Notes under the pieces: generated by a model
Told to the model about the DNA's origin: nothing
The model's database searches: none
Seen by the model: only the letters and a program-made list of their open reading frames with translations
Translations under genes and position numbers: made by a program
Origin: Clostridiales bacterium UBA4080
GTDB taxonomy: Bacteria; Bacillota; Clostridia; Lachnospirales; Vallitaleaceae
Length of the DNA: 44,144 nt
Assembly (NCBI GenBank): GCA_002381865.1
Contig: DFYO01000009.1
Span: 1 to 44,144 of the forward strand
Direction of reading: 5' to 3'
In this document: piece by piece, positions 9,040 to 16,513 of the stretch
Layout of the letters: each line of letters begins with the position of its first letter
Numbering within the stretch: position 1 is the first letter of the stretch

Positions 9040-9324
9040 TTACTAAATATAAACCATAGAATTGGACGTGATATATTTAGTTCAGCAATCCCGAAGTATA
9101 TCAAAGTTGAATTTAACTGAGGAGAATATTATGATAAAAAGGGGTATACTGCAACACTTCATGGTTCTCTTGGAAATCAAGAATTAATAGATATACCGTC
9201 TAATGCTGAAAGAAATATAGAAATTCCATTTGCTGTAAAAGATAATGAGATGAATGAGTTTGATTTATATTTTAATCCATTAGGAAAGGTTAATATTTGG
9301 GATAGCATTGACATAAAGCTTTAA
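9040..9324 (+). pseudogene. Degraded gene with an in-frame TGA
   Basis: One frame stays protein-like across a single TGA at 9118-9120. Before it the frame reads GRDIFSSAIPKYIKVEFN. After it the frame reads GEYYDKKGYTATLHGSLGNQ and continues to EMNEFDLYFNPLGKVNIWDS, with a normal TAA stop at 9322. There is no plausible start or ribosome binding site, and the frame is closed upstream at 9037. The continuity on both sides of the TGA suggests the 3' end of a decayed gene, probably for a beta-rich extracellular domain. I do not recognise the family. No selenocysteine insertion hairpin is evident right after the TGA. Confidence 0.5.
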
Positions 9325-9370
9325 ATAGAATCAATAAAAGATATTTTAAAAAACTAAATAATCAAAATAA

Positions 9371-9447
9371 AAAAACAGCCAAATGATAAAAATTCAACTG
9401 AGCATAAATCTTTGATTCAAAGGAATTACATAACTGGCTGTTTTTTT
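9371..9447 (+). terminator. Probable terminator with a long branched loop
   Basis: AAAAACAGCCA (9371-9381) pairs with TGGCTGTTTTT (9435-9445) around a loop of about 53 bases. The loop contains a smaller hairpin (CTTTGA / TCAAAG). The T run on the plus strand and the A run at the left end would let it act in both directions. It separates the pseudogene from the flavodoxin gene. Confidence 0.55.
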
Positions 9448-9453
9448 GCTTGA

Positions 9454-9483
9454 TTGCACTTAACAGAATATATATGATATAAT
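9454..9483 (+). promoter_or_regulatory. Candidate sigma-A promoter of the flavodoxin gene
   Basis: TTGCAC (9454-9459), an 18-base spacer and a perfect TATAAT (9478-9483), 43 bases before the flavodoxin start codon. Confidence 0.55.
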
Positions 9484-9525
9484 TAGCAAAATATGGCGAC
9501 GAAAATAATGTAGGAGGAATCTAAG

Positions 9526-9981
9526 ATGAAGGTAGGTATTATTGTTTATTCACAATCAGGAAATACGCTTTTAGTAGCACAAAGGCTAAAAAAAGCATTT
9601 GAAGAAAAGGGACACACAGTTAGCCTTGAAAAAGTTGAAGCCTCTGGAGAAGGAGCAAATCCAAAGCTGATATTCGCACCTGATGTTAGCCCTTATGATT
9701 TAATTGTTTTTGCATCTCCTGTACATGCCTTTTCCTTGGCACCTGCTATGAAGCTTTATCTTTCACAGCTACAAGATCTTAAAGGTAAAATTGTGTATAG
9801 CTTTGTAACACAGCAGCTTAAAAAAGACTGGATGGGCGGAAACCATGCTATTAAGCAAATGAAATCAGCTTGTAGAGAAAAGGGCGCAGAAGTAATTATG
9901 GACTCAATAGTTCATTGGTCAAGTAATGAAAGAGAAGGTCAGATTGAAGCCTTGACTAACAAGCTGAGTGCTGGAAAATAG
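9526..9981 (+). CDS. Flavodoxin-family protein
   Basis: A 151-aa cytoplasmic protein with the flavodoxin fold. The first strand ends in the FMN phosphate-binding loop SQSGNT (residues 9-14). The middle strand reads YDLIVFASPVHAFSLAPAMK and contains the second flavin loop. The length is typical of short-chain flavodoxin or NAD(P)H:quinone-type proteins. It probably carries FMN and moves electrons or reduces small quinones; the partner is unknown. A GGAGG ribosome binding site precedes the ATG. It appears to be a stand-alone gene with its own promoter. Confidence 0.88.
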   Translation: MKVGIIVYSQSGNTLLVAQRLKKAFEEKGHTVSLEKVEASGEGANPKLIFAPDVSPYDLIVFASPVHAFSLAPAMKLYLSQLQDLKGKIVYSFVTQQLKKDWMGGNHAIKQMKSACREKGAEVIMDSIVHWSSNEREGQIEALTNKLSAGK

Positions 9982-10083
9982 AAAAATAAACCTGTGTTTT
10001 AAAGCGGCTAGTAGTTTTCTGTAATAGAGAGGCAGCACATTATATAAAAACCATTGATTTAATGGATACGAGGTGAATAAATT

Positions 10084-10308
10084 ATGCATTTTAGAAAAAT
10101 GATTGCGCCTATAATTATTACTGTAGTAATAGTTATTTATTACATTGGTTTTATAATGGCATGCATATTTATTGAGGAGATGCCACTATTAGTTAAGATT
10201 TTGGGTACAGTAATCCCCATGATATTAGGAGGGGTTTGCATATATGTTCTAATAGAACGAATAAAAGAAATAAGGAGTGGTGAAGAAGATGATCTTAGTA
10301 AATACTGA
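10084..10308 (+). CDS. Small two-helix membrane protein
   Basis: A 74-aa protein with two hydrophobic segments (about residues 7-30 and 36-57, the second containing VIPMILGGVCIYVL) and a charged cytoplasmic tail (RIKEIRSGEEDDL). GAGGTG lies ten bases before the ATG. Its last 20 bases overlap the start of the YbjQ-family gene, which suggests translational coupling and a shared role. I do not recognise a named family. Confidence 0.75.
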   Translation: MHFRKMIAPIIITVVIVIYYIGFIMACIFIEEMPLLVKILGTVIPMILGGVCIYVLIERIKEIRSGEEDDLSKY

Positions 10309-10600
10309 TTATATCACAGGAAAAGAGTTGGAAATGCTTGGACTTGTTAAGGGAAGCACAATTCAATCGAAGAATATTGGCAGAGATATAACACAAGGCT
10401 TTAAAACAATTGTTGGAGGAGAGCTTAAGGCATATAATGAAATGATGAATGACGCAAGAGCTCTGGCAACAAAACGCATGGTGGCAGAAGCAGAGGAACT
10501 AAAAGCAGATGCAATTGTAAATATTAGATATGCATCAGCAGCTGTAATGCAAGGGGCAGCAGAGGTTATGGCTTATGGAACAGCTGTAAAATTCAAATAA
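10289..10600 (+). CDS. YbjQ/UPF0145 family protein
   Basis: A 103-aa protein matching the YbjQ (heavy-metal-binding-like, UPF0145) family. It starts MILVNTDYITGKELEMLGLV, has the conserved GSTIQSKNIGRDI segment, a central helix with multiple Ala and Glu, and the ending ADAIVNIRYASA. Proteins of this family form ring-like oligomers; their function is not established. I placed the start at the ATG at 10289 because the family begins there and GGAG is 11 bases upstream, although two in-frame GTG codons (10277 and 10280) precede it. It overlaps the preceding membrane-protein gene. Confidence 0.85.
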   Translation: MILVNTDYITGKELEMLGLVKGSTIQSKNIGRDITQGFKTIVGGELKAYNEMMNDARALATKRMVAEAEELKADAIVNIRYASAAVMQGAAEVMAYGTAVKFK

Positions 10601-10622
10601 TAAGCAACAGATCTTGTTAATT

Positions 10623-10661
10623 AGTATGTCTTAAATCATATATTAAGATTTAAGACATACT
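10623..10661 (+). repeat. Perfect 15-bp inverted repeat between ybjQ-like gene and zupT
   Basis: AGTATGTCTTAAATC (10623-10637) is perfectly repeated in inverse at 10647-10661, with a 9-base spacer. No T run follows, so a classical terminator is less likely. It could be a weak terminator, an mRNA-end hairpin or a protein-binding palindrome. It lies 107 bases before the zinc transporter start. Confidence 0.6.
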
Positions 10662-10768
10662 TGATTAAAGAGAAAAAAGAATTTACATAGTTGAAAATCT
10701 ATTTTAGGATTAATATTTTGCCAAGATATTTTAAGACAATAACAATTAAAACATAAGGAGTAAAGGGA

Positions 10769-11578
10769 ATGGAGTTTTCGACAGTTTTATTTGCTTTTTC
10801 GCTGACATTGTTTGCGGGTTTAGCTACAGGAATCGGAAGTGCCCTTTCATTACTGACAAACAGAACAAATACTAGATTTTTGTCAGTGGCATTAGGCTTT
10901 TCCGCAGGAGTAATGATATATGTATCCTTTGTTGAAATTTTCTTTAAGGCTAAAGAAGCTTTAGTAGGCTCACTTGGAGAAAAAATGGGAACATGGACTA
11001 CAGTAGGAGGCTTCTTTTTTGGAATTTTAGTAATAGCCTTGATTGATAAGCTAATACCTTCTGCTGAAAATCCTCATGAAATTCATACTGTTGAGGAAAT
11101 GGACGGAACCAGTGAGGAGCACAAAGCAAATCTTATAAGAATGGGTGTTTTTACAGCATTGGCAATTGGAATACACAACTTTCCTGAAGGTCTTGCAACC
11201 TTTACAGCGGCACTTGGGGACCCTAACCTTGGAATACCTATTGCTATTGCTATAGCTATTCACAATATACCAGAAGGAATTGCTGTGGCTGTTCCAATTT
11301 TTTATGCAACAGGAAGTAAAATGAAAGCTTTTAAGCTATCCTTTTTGTCAGGCTTATCAGAGCCAATGGGGGCTTTGGTGGGATATTTGTTACTGTATAG
11401 ATTTTTTAATGATGCCGTTTTTGGCTTTATATTTGCCTCTGTTGCAGGCATCATGGTTTATATAAGTCTTGATGAACTGCTGCCATCAGCGAGAGAATAT
11501 GGAGAGCATCATCTTTCTATCTATGGATTGATTGCTGGTATGGCTGTAATGGCAGTAAGCCTGCTTATGTTTATTTAA
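10769..11578 (+). CDS. zupT: ZIP-family divalent metal transporter (ZupT-like)
   Basis: A 269-aa membrane protein with eight predicted helices. The metal-binding signatures HNFPEG (residues 136-141, TM4) and HNIPEG (165-170, TM5) are both intact. The short His/Glu-rich loop between TM3 and TM4 (ENPHEIHTVEEMD) is typical of bacterial ZupT. It imports zinc and possibly iron, manganese or cobalt. AAGGAG lies upstream of the ATG. The preceding inverted repeat is the only candidate control element I see. Length and motifs match the family well. Confidence 0.92.
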   Translation: MEFSTVLFAFSLTLFAGLATGIGSALSLLTNRTNTRFLSVALGFSAGVMIYVSFVEIFFKAKEALVGSLGEKMGTWTTVGGFFFGILVIALIDKLIPSAENPHEIHTVEEMDGTSEEHKANLIRMGVFTALAIGIHNFPEGLATFTAALGDPNLGIPIAIAIAIHNIPEGIAVAVPIFYATGSKMKAFKLSFLSGLSEPMGALVGYLLLYRFFNDAVFGFIFASVAGIMVYISLDELLPSAREYGEHHLSIYGLIAGMAVMAVSLLMFI

Positions 11579-11618
11579 TATTAAGATAATTTTCTAGAAG
11601 AGGTAAGGAATACCAAAA

Positions 11619-13487
11619 ATGAAAAACAAACTTAAAAAAGCAGAGATTATATTAATTACGACTTCATTGCTTATTATCAGCATGACGGTTTTTTGTTATC
11701 AATTTATTTATAGAGATAATAAGGATTTTTTAGCGGGAAAGCTTAACTGCGAAGTAAGCTATGAAGGAAACTCACAAAACATAAGGCTTTGGCATAATGA
11801 TAAGGATGATATATATTATTTTTTTCTGCCTTCAGGGATAAAAATGGAGGATGCATCTCTTGTTATTGATGATGAATATGAAATGTATCTTGATGATATT
11901 AAGCTTAATAGTGAAAAACTTACAGAGAATGTATTAATGAATAAAGCATATACACTTAGGGTATATAAGAAAAACAAGCTTAAAAAACAAGAAAAAATCA
12001 TCTTTATTAAATCAAAAAATGTTGCCTCGATATTTATTGCTACTGAAACTGGAACAATGGAATATCTTGACAAGGACAAAAATAATAAAGAGAAGGGACT
12101 AATAAGCTTATATGACAAGACTGGCAAGACAGAGTATAGGGGGGAGCTAGATTCTATTGAGGGAAGAGGAACTACAACGTGGACAGAACCCAAAAAGCCA
12201 TATCATATTCAGCTAAAAGAGGAAAGAAATTTACTTAATATGGAAAAGGGTTCAGACTGGATATTGCTTGCAGAATATTTTGATGATACAAGACTTAATA
12301 ATAAGCTGATATTTGATTTTGCTTCGAGAATAGGGATGGAATATTCGCCGAAGGGTGAATTTGTTGATTTATATACAAATGGAGAATATCAAGGCTTGTA
12401 TTTGCTTTCAAAAAAAGAAGAATTTAAAAAACTAACGAATACAGAAGACAGTAGTATAACTTTGCTTGAGCTAGAGGGAAATAAAAACAACTATGACAAA
12501 GAAGATATTAAATTTAAGACAAATAGTGGACAAATGATTATTGTTCATGATAAGGATATTAAACAAGAAAGATTAGAGCAAATAAAGACCTTAGTACAGC
12601 AAGCAGAGGATTCACTTGTTTCTCAAGATGGAACAAATATAAAAACAAAAAAGAGCTTTACAGAGTATTTTGATACAAATTCCTGGGTGAAAAAGTATAT
12701 AATTGAAGAATTATTTGCAAATCACGATGCTGAATGGTCGAGCCAGTATTTTTATATAAAAGAAGATAATAAGCTATATGCTGGTCCTGTGTGGGACTAT
12801 GACAGAGCGATGGGAAATTCAAAAGAAGCAATAGCAACAAATAATCCAAAAGCCTTTGCTATGGGCTGGAGGATGTATGAAAATGAAACTGCTATAAAAT
12901 GGTATAAATATTTTTATCAGCAAAATCAATTTAAAAAGCTTATTTCAGAGGAATACTTTAGCAGGACTTTATTTGAAATAAAAAAGCTTACAGGTAATGA
13001 AATTTGTGATTATATTAATAATATTAAAGAAGCTTCCTATTTAGAAAAAATTAGGTGGAATAATGAAAAGCAAGAGGAGAGCATCAAAGAAAGGATAGCT
13101 TATCTAAAGCAGCATAGCGAGTTCCTTGAAGACGCCTGGTCAAATGAAAAGAAGTATTATAATGTTTATTTGCTTAGCGGAACTGGAAGCGATATGATAT
13201 ATAATTATGCAGTTGAGAAGGGAAGCTCAATTGGGAGCTTACCAACCCCTGAATTATCAGGACATAGCTTTAAGGGCTGGTATTTAAAAGAAACGAATAA
13301 AAGCTTTTCGGGAAACGATATAATTAATAAACAGACAATTGTTTATGCGAAATGGGATAAAGCTTTATCACAAACAGTAAAGGAATTTATAATTAGATAT
13401 TATCAAGCGGCACCAGCGGTAGCTGTAATTTTTCTGTTATTAGTATTATTTTTATTTGACAGGAGAAGCTTAATAAAGAGTAATTAA
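11619..13487 (+). CDS. CotH kinase-family surface protein with InlB-type repeat
   Basis: A 622-aa protein anchored by an N-terminal helix (about residues 9-29) and a C-terminal helix (597-613), with most of the chain outside the cell. Residues about 135-505 form the CotH domain: GRGTTTW (182-188), DWILLAEYFDDTRLNNK (213-229), an EYQGLYLLS strand, and the catalytic-type GPVWDYDRAMGN (389-400). Residues 515-580 are a Listeria-Bacteroides (InlB B-type) repeat (FKGWY, ending TIVYAKWD). CotH proteins are atypical kinases; the Bacillus one phosphorylates spore coat proteins. Here the gene is followed 27 bases later by a VTC-domain gene and then DUF4956, so a surface or envelope role linked to polyphosphate is inferred. 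Confidence 0.9.
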   Translation: MKNKLKKAEIILITTSLLIISMTVFCYQFIYRDNKDFLAGKLNCEVSYEGNSQNIRLWHNDKDDIYYFFLPSGIKMEDASLVIDDEYEMYLDDIKLNSEKLTENVLMNKAYTLRVYKKNKLKKQEKIIFIKSKNVASIFIATETGTMEYLDKDKNNKEKGLISLYDKTGKTEYRGELDSIEGRGTTTWTEPKKPYHIQLKEERNLLNMEKGSDWILLAEYFDDTRLNNKLIFDFASRIGMEYSPKGEFVDLYTNGEYQGLYLLSKKEEFKKLTNTEDSSITLLELEGNKNNYDKEDIKFKTNSGQMIIVHDKDIKQERLEQIKTLVQQAEDSLVSQDGTNIKTKKSFTEYFDTNSWVKKYIIEELFANHDAEWSSQYFYIKEDNKLYAGPVWDYDRAMGNSKEAIATNNPKAFAMGWRMYENETAIKWYKYFYQQNQFKKLISEEYFSRTLFEIKKLTGNEICDYINNIKEASYLEKIRWNNEKQEESIKERIAYLKQHSEFLEDAWSNEKKYYNVYLLSGTGSDMIYNYAVEKGSSIGSLPTPELSGHSFKGWYLKETNKSFSGNDIINKQTIVYAKWDKALSQTVKEFIIRYYQAAPAVAVIFLLLVLFLFDRRSLIKSN

Positions 13488-13514
13488 TAAATAAATAAAA
13501 TTTTAAAAAAGGGG

Positions 13515-14276
13515 ATGAGAGGCTTAATGTTAGCTAAAATGCTTGAGAATTATAAAAATGAACAGCAATTAGCAGGGAATAGGTTTAGGCATGAGATGAA
13601 GTATGTTTGCACAAACTCACAAAAAGTTTTGATTGAAAGTCATATAAAGGGTATTGTACAATTAGATTCAAATGCAAAAAAGAGTCAGGAGTATAATGGA
13701 TATTATAATATTAGAAGCTTATATTTTGATGATATATACAATAGCTGCTATTATGAAAATGAAAACGGTACAGATATGAGAGAAAAATTTAGGATAAGAA
13801 TATATAATAATTGCAAGGATAGAATTTTACTAGAAAATAAGAAAAAAATAAGGGGTAAAACACAGAAGCTTTCCTGTGAGCTGACAGAAGAACAATGTAA
13901 TAGACTTATTGAAGGGAAAGAAATACCTTTTGATAATAAAACTCCGGATTTGCTCAGAAAATTGCTATTACAAAGAAAAACGAAATTACTTAAACCCGTA
14001 GTAATTGTTGATTATGACAGAATACCCTATGTTAATCCTAATGGGAATGTCAGGATTACTTTTGACTTAAATATTTCCTCTTCCCAAAGGCTGGAGAATT
14101 TTTTGGGAGGCGATATTGGAAAAAGACCAATTATGCCGGCTAACGAGCATATTCTTGAAGTGAAGTGGGATAATTACATCCCAGATTATATTCACCACAG
14201 TCTTCAAATAGGGGAGCTTAGACAAACAGCTTTTTCCAAATATTATTTGTGTAGACGCTTTTCTATGCATAAATAG
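13515..14276 (+). CDS. VTC-domain polyphosphate polymerase-like protein
   Basis: A 253-aa protein that is essentially one VTC domain, the tunnel-shaped catalytic fold of the eukaryotic vacuolar transporter chaperone polyphosphate polymerase. Visible elements are FRHEMKYVC near the N-terminus, the YNIRSLYFDD strand, FRIRIYNN, LLENKKKIRGKTQK (basic residues lining the tunnel), a VDYDRIPY strand, and the acidic ILEVKWD near the end. No membrane segment is seen. It likely handles ATP and polyphosphate in the cytoplasm. ATG codons at 13515, 13527 and 13539 are possible; 13527 has the better-spaced GAGAGG. It sits between CotH and DUF4956, a recurrent partnership in Firmicutes. Confidence 0.88.
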   Translation: MRGLMLAKMLENYKNEQQLAGNRFRHEMKYVCTNSQKVLIESHIKGIVQLDSNAKKSQEYNGYYNIRSLYFDDIYNSCYYENENGTDMREKFRIRIYNNCKDRILLENKKKIRGKTQKLSCELTEEQCNRLIEGKEIPFDNKTPDLLRKLLLQRKTKLLKPVVIVDYDRIPYVNPNGNVRITFDLNISSSQRLENFLGGDIGKRPIMPANEHILEVKWDNYIPDYIHHSLQIGELRQTAFSKYYLCRRFSMHK

Positions 14277-14385
14277 CGGATAAATTAATTGTGGAAATAA
14301 TTACAATTCGAATTGTTAAGGCTGTATTATTTTTCAAAATACGTACTATGGATTAATAAAATTATAAAAGAGGAGACAAGGTTAT

Positions 14386-15060
14386 ATGAATTTTTCGGAC
14401 ATTTTTAAAAAATCTTTTTTAGAGGGGTATTCAGCTACAGATATTACTTCGACACATGTATTTGTGTGTATGGCAATAACTTCAATTTTAGCTATATACA
14501 TTTTTTTTGTATATAGGATTATTACGAAGAAAAGCTTTTATAACAAAAACTTCAATATTTCCTTAGCCGCTATATCCTTAATAACAGCATCAATAATACT
14601 TACTATTCAATCGAGTGTAGTTATTTCGCTGGGTATGGTAGGTGCGCTCTCAATTGTTAGGTTTAGGACAGCGATTAAAGACCCTATGGACCTGATGTTT
14701 TTATTCTGGTCAATTAGTGTTGGTATTATATGCGGAGCTGGGTTGGCTGAAATCGCATTTTTAACTTCTTTTATTCTTACTGTGGGGCTATTTGTTTTAG
14801 AATATCTTCCTGTTTCAAAAGCACCTATGCTATTGGTTGTGAATTCAGACAGTGCTGAGGCAGACGAGAAAATTATTGAAACAGTAAAAAAGTATAGTAA
14901 GTATTATAAGGTTAAATCCAGAAATCTTTCGAAGAGGTCCTTAGAGATGGTAATTGAGGTAAGGGTAAAGGAAGAAGCTCAATGTTTAAAAGAAATTATG
15001 GAGCTTCAGTATATAACAACAGCTTCATTGATAAGTCATGATGGAGAGGTAACCTTTTAA
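14386..15060 (+). CDS. DUF4956 membrane protein
   Basis: A 224-aa protein. Residues about 25-145 contain four membrane helices, including the conserved segment GMVGALSIVRFRTAIKDP between helices 2 and 3 that characterises DUF4956. The C-terminal 75 residues form a soluble alpha/beta domain. The function is not established; its repeated association with VTC and CotH proteins suggests a membrane partner of polyphosphate synthesis or export. GAGGAG is upstream of the ATG. The 109-base gap after the VTC gene holds no clear terminator, so co-transcription is likely. Confidence 0.87.
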   Translation: MNFSDIFKKSFLEGYSATDITSTHVFVCMAITSILAIYIFFVYRIITKKSFYNKNFNISLAAISLITASIILTIQSSVVISLGMVGALSIVRFRTAIKDPMDLMFLFWSISVGIICGAGLAEIAFLTSFILTVGLFVLEYLPVSKAPMLLVVNSDSAEADEKIIETVKKYSKYYKVKSRNLSKRSLEMVIEVRVKEEAQCLKEIMELQYITTASLISHDGEVTF

Positions 15061-15175
15061 GCGCAGAGATAGTTAATTAGTAGCATTGCATTGACAAAAA
15101 ATTCTTAGAGGCATATAATCAATCCGGACACTTTTGTGTTGAACAGAAGATTTTGTTAAAAACGGAGGAAAAGAA

Positions 15176-15511
15176 ATGGAAGCTATGCCAAATTGCCCAA
15201 AATGCAATTCAGAATATACCTATGAAGATGGAGAGTTATATATTTGCCCTGAATGTGCATATGAATGGTCAAAAAATCAAGATGTAACAGAGGATGAATT
15301 TGTTGTGAAGGATTCAAACGGAGTAATCCTACAAAATGGAGATACGGTAATGGTTATTAAGGATTTGAAGCTTAAAGGAAGCTCATCTTCGATAAAATCA
15401 GGAACAAAGGTTAAAAATATAAAACTCGTTGATGAAGACCATAATATTGATTGTAAAATAGATGGATTTGGAGCAATGGGACTAAAATCAGAATTCGTAA
15501 AAAAAATATAA
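15176..15511 (+). CDS. yjdM: YjdM/PhnA-family zinc-ribbon protein
   Basis: A 111-aa protein whose first 30 residues form a zinc ribbon (Cys7, Cys10, Cys24, Cys27 in CPKC and CPEC). The PhnA domain follows (VVKDSNGVILQNGDTV, KDLKLKGSS, ending in a GLKSEFVKK strand). The family was named after the phosphonate locus but is not phosphonate hydrolase, and its role is unknown. GGAGG precedes the ATG. It appears to be a single gene ended by the hairpin at 15530. Length and motifs are typical. Confidence 0.92.
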   Translation: MEAMPNCPKCNSEYTYEDGELYICPECAYEWSKNQDVTEDEFVVKDSNGVILQNGDTVMVIKDLKLKGSSSSIKSGTKVKNIKLVDEDHNIDCKIDGFGAMGLKSEFVKKI

Positions 15512-15529
15512 GCTGACGGGAAGTGACGA

Positions 15530-15576
15530 GGGGACGGGGTTGTTGACACAAATATCAACGGCTCTGTCTCTTTTTC
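15530..15576 (+). terminator. Terminator hairpin made of a REP-like GGGGACGGGG element
   Basis: Bases 15531-15546 (GGGACGGGGTTGTTGA) pair with 15555-15570 (TCAACGGCTCTGTCTC) over 16 positions, counting five G-U pairs. The loop is 8 bases and TTTTT follows. It ends the yjdM transcript. The G-rich arm resembles dispersed repetitive palindromes seen in Firmicutes genomes, so it may be one copy of a repeat family. Confidence 0.7.
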
Positions 15577-15715
15577 TATTGTCATCTCGCTAATAAGGTT
15601 AAAAAAGTTCATTTCAGTTATCGGAAAAAGCAAACAGAAAATGTTTAAGGTGTTATTGCTTTAGATATGCTATAATAAAAAAAACAAGCACTACCAATTA
15701 TGGAGGATAATGATA

Positions 15716-16462
15716 TTGAAAAATTTTAAGATGACGATTGCCTATGATGGAAGAAGATATAAGGGTTTTAGAAAAACCAAGCAGAATGATGATAAAACAA
15801 TCCAAGGCAAACTAGAAATGATTTTAAACAAAATGTGCGAACAAGAAATAGAAGTAATTGCTGCGGTAAATACTGATGCAGGAGTGCATGCAAAGAAGCA
15901 GGTAGTAAATTTTAAGATAGAAGATACAAAATTAAAGCCAAGGGATATCAAAAAATACTTTGAAGAATTTTTGCCAGATGATATTGTGGTAATAAAAGTA
16001 GAAGAAGAGGAAGAAAGATTTCACAGCAGATATATGATAAAAACGATTACCTATGAATACAGACTATGGAAAAAGGATGCTCCTGTACGAGCTTTGTTTG
16101 AAAGACAATATGTTAAGCAAATGGATGAAATGCTTAATATCCATACAATGCAGGATGCGGCTAAGCTATTAATTGGGGAGCATGATTTTGCTAATTTTTC
16201 AACAAAAAGCAAAGCAAACAATACAATTAAGAATATGGTTGATTTAAATGTATCAGAAAATGATAATGAAATAATTATTACTATGAAAGCAAATGGATTT
16301 TTGCTAAATATGGAAAGAATTATAGTAGGAACCTTGGTGCAGATTGGATTAGCTCAGCGAAAAAAAGAGAGCATTACAGAAGCCTTTAACACTAAGAAAA
16401 AAGATGTTGTTGGACATAAAGCAATGGGACATGCACTGTGCTTGACGGATATAGAATACTAG
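15716..16462 (+). CDS. truA: TruA-family tRNA pseudouridine synthase
   Basis: About 248 aa in the usual TruA size range. Both repeated domains are visible: MTIAYDGRRYKGF at the N-terminus and HDFANFSTK in the second half, ending near IVGTLVQIG. TruA makes pseudouridine at positions 38-40 of tRNA anticodon stems. The catalytic Asp is present in TDAGVHA (about residue 54). The residue before this motif, normally Arg (RTDAGVHA, Arg58 in E. coli), is Asn here. I chose the TTG at 15716, eight bases after GGAGG; the in-frame ATG at 15710 is only three bases from it. Given the changed active site it may be a second TruA paralogue with altered specificity. Confidence 0.85.
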   Translation: MKNFKMTIAYDGRRYKGFRKTKQNDDKTIQGKLEMILNKMCEQEIEVIAAVNTDAGVHAKKQVVNFKIEDTKLKPRDIKKYFEEFLPDDIVVIKVEEEEERFHSRYMIKTITYEYRLWKKDAPVRALFERQYVKQMDEMLNIHTMQDAAKLLIGEHDFANFSTKSKANNTIKNMVDLNVSENDNEIIITMKANGFLLNMERIIVGTLVQIGLAQRKKESITEAFNTKKKDVVGHKAMGHALCLTDIEY

Positions 16463-16513
16463 AAATAGAAGCATAAAAATGATATAATTTAAGTAAATAA
16501 GGAGGGAACAAAT

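Noticed and set aside
9118..9120. TGA as a selenocysteine codon
   Set aside because: No obvious SECIS-like hairpin right after the codon, no start codon for the frame and no redox-type residue context, so a pseudogene is simpler.
11816..12193. 125-codon minus-strand frame in the CotH gene
   Set aside because: Low-complexity Ser/Leu/Phe-rich shadow of the CotH coding sequence with no upstream ribosome binding site.
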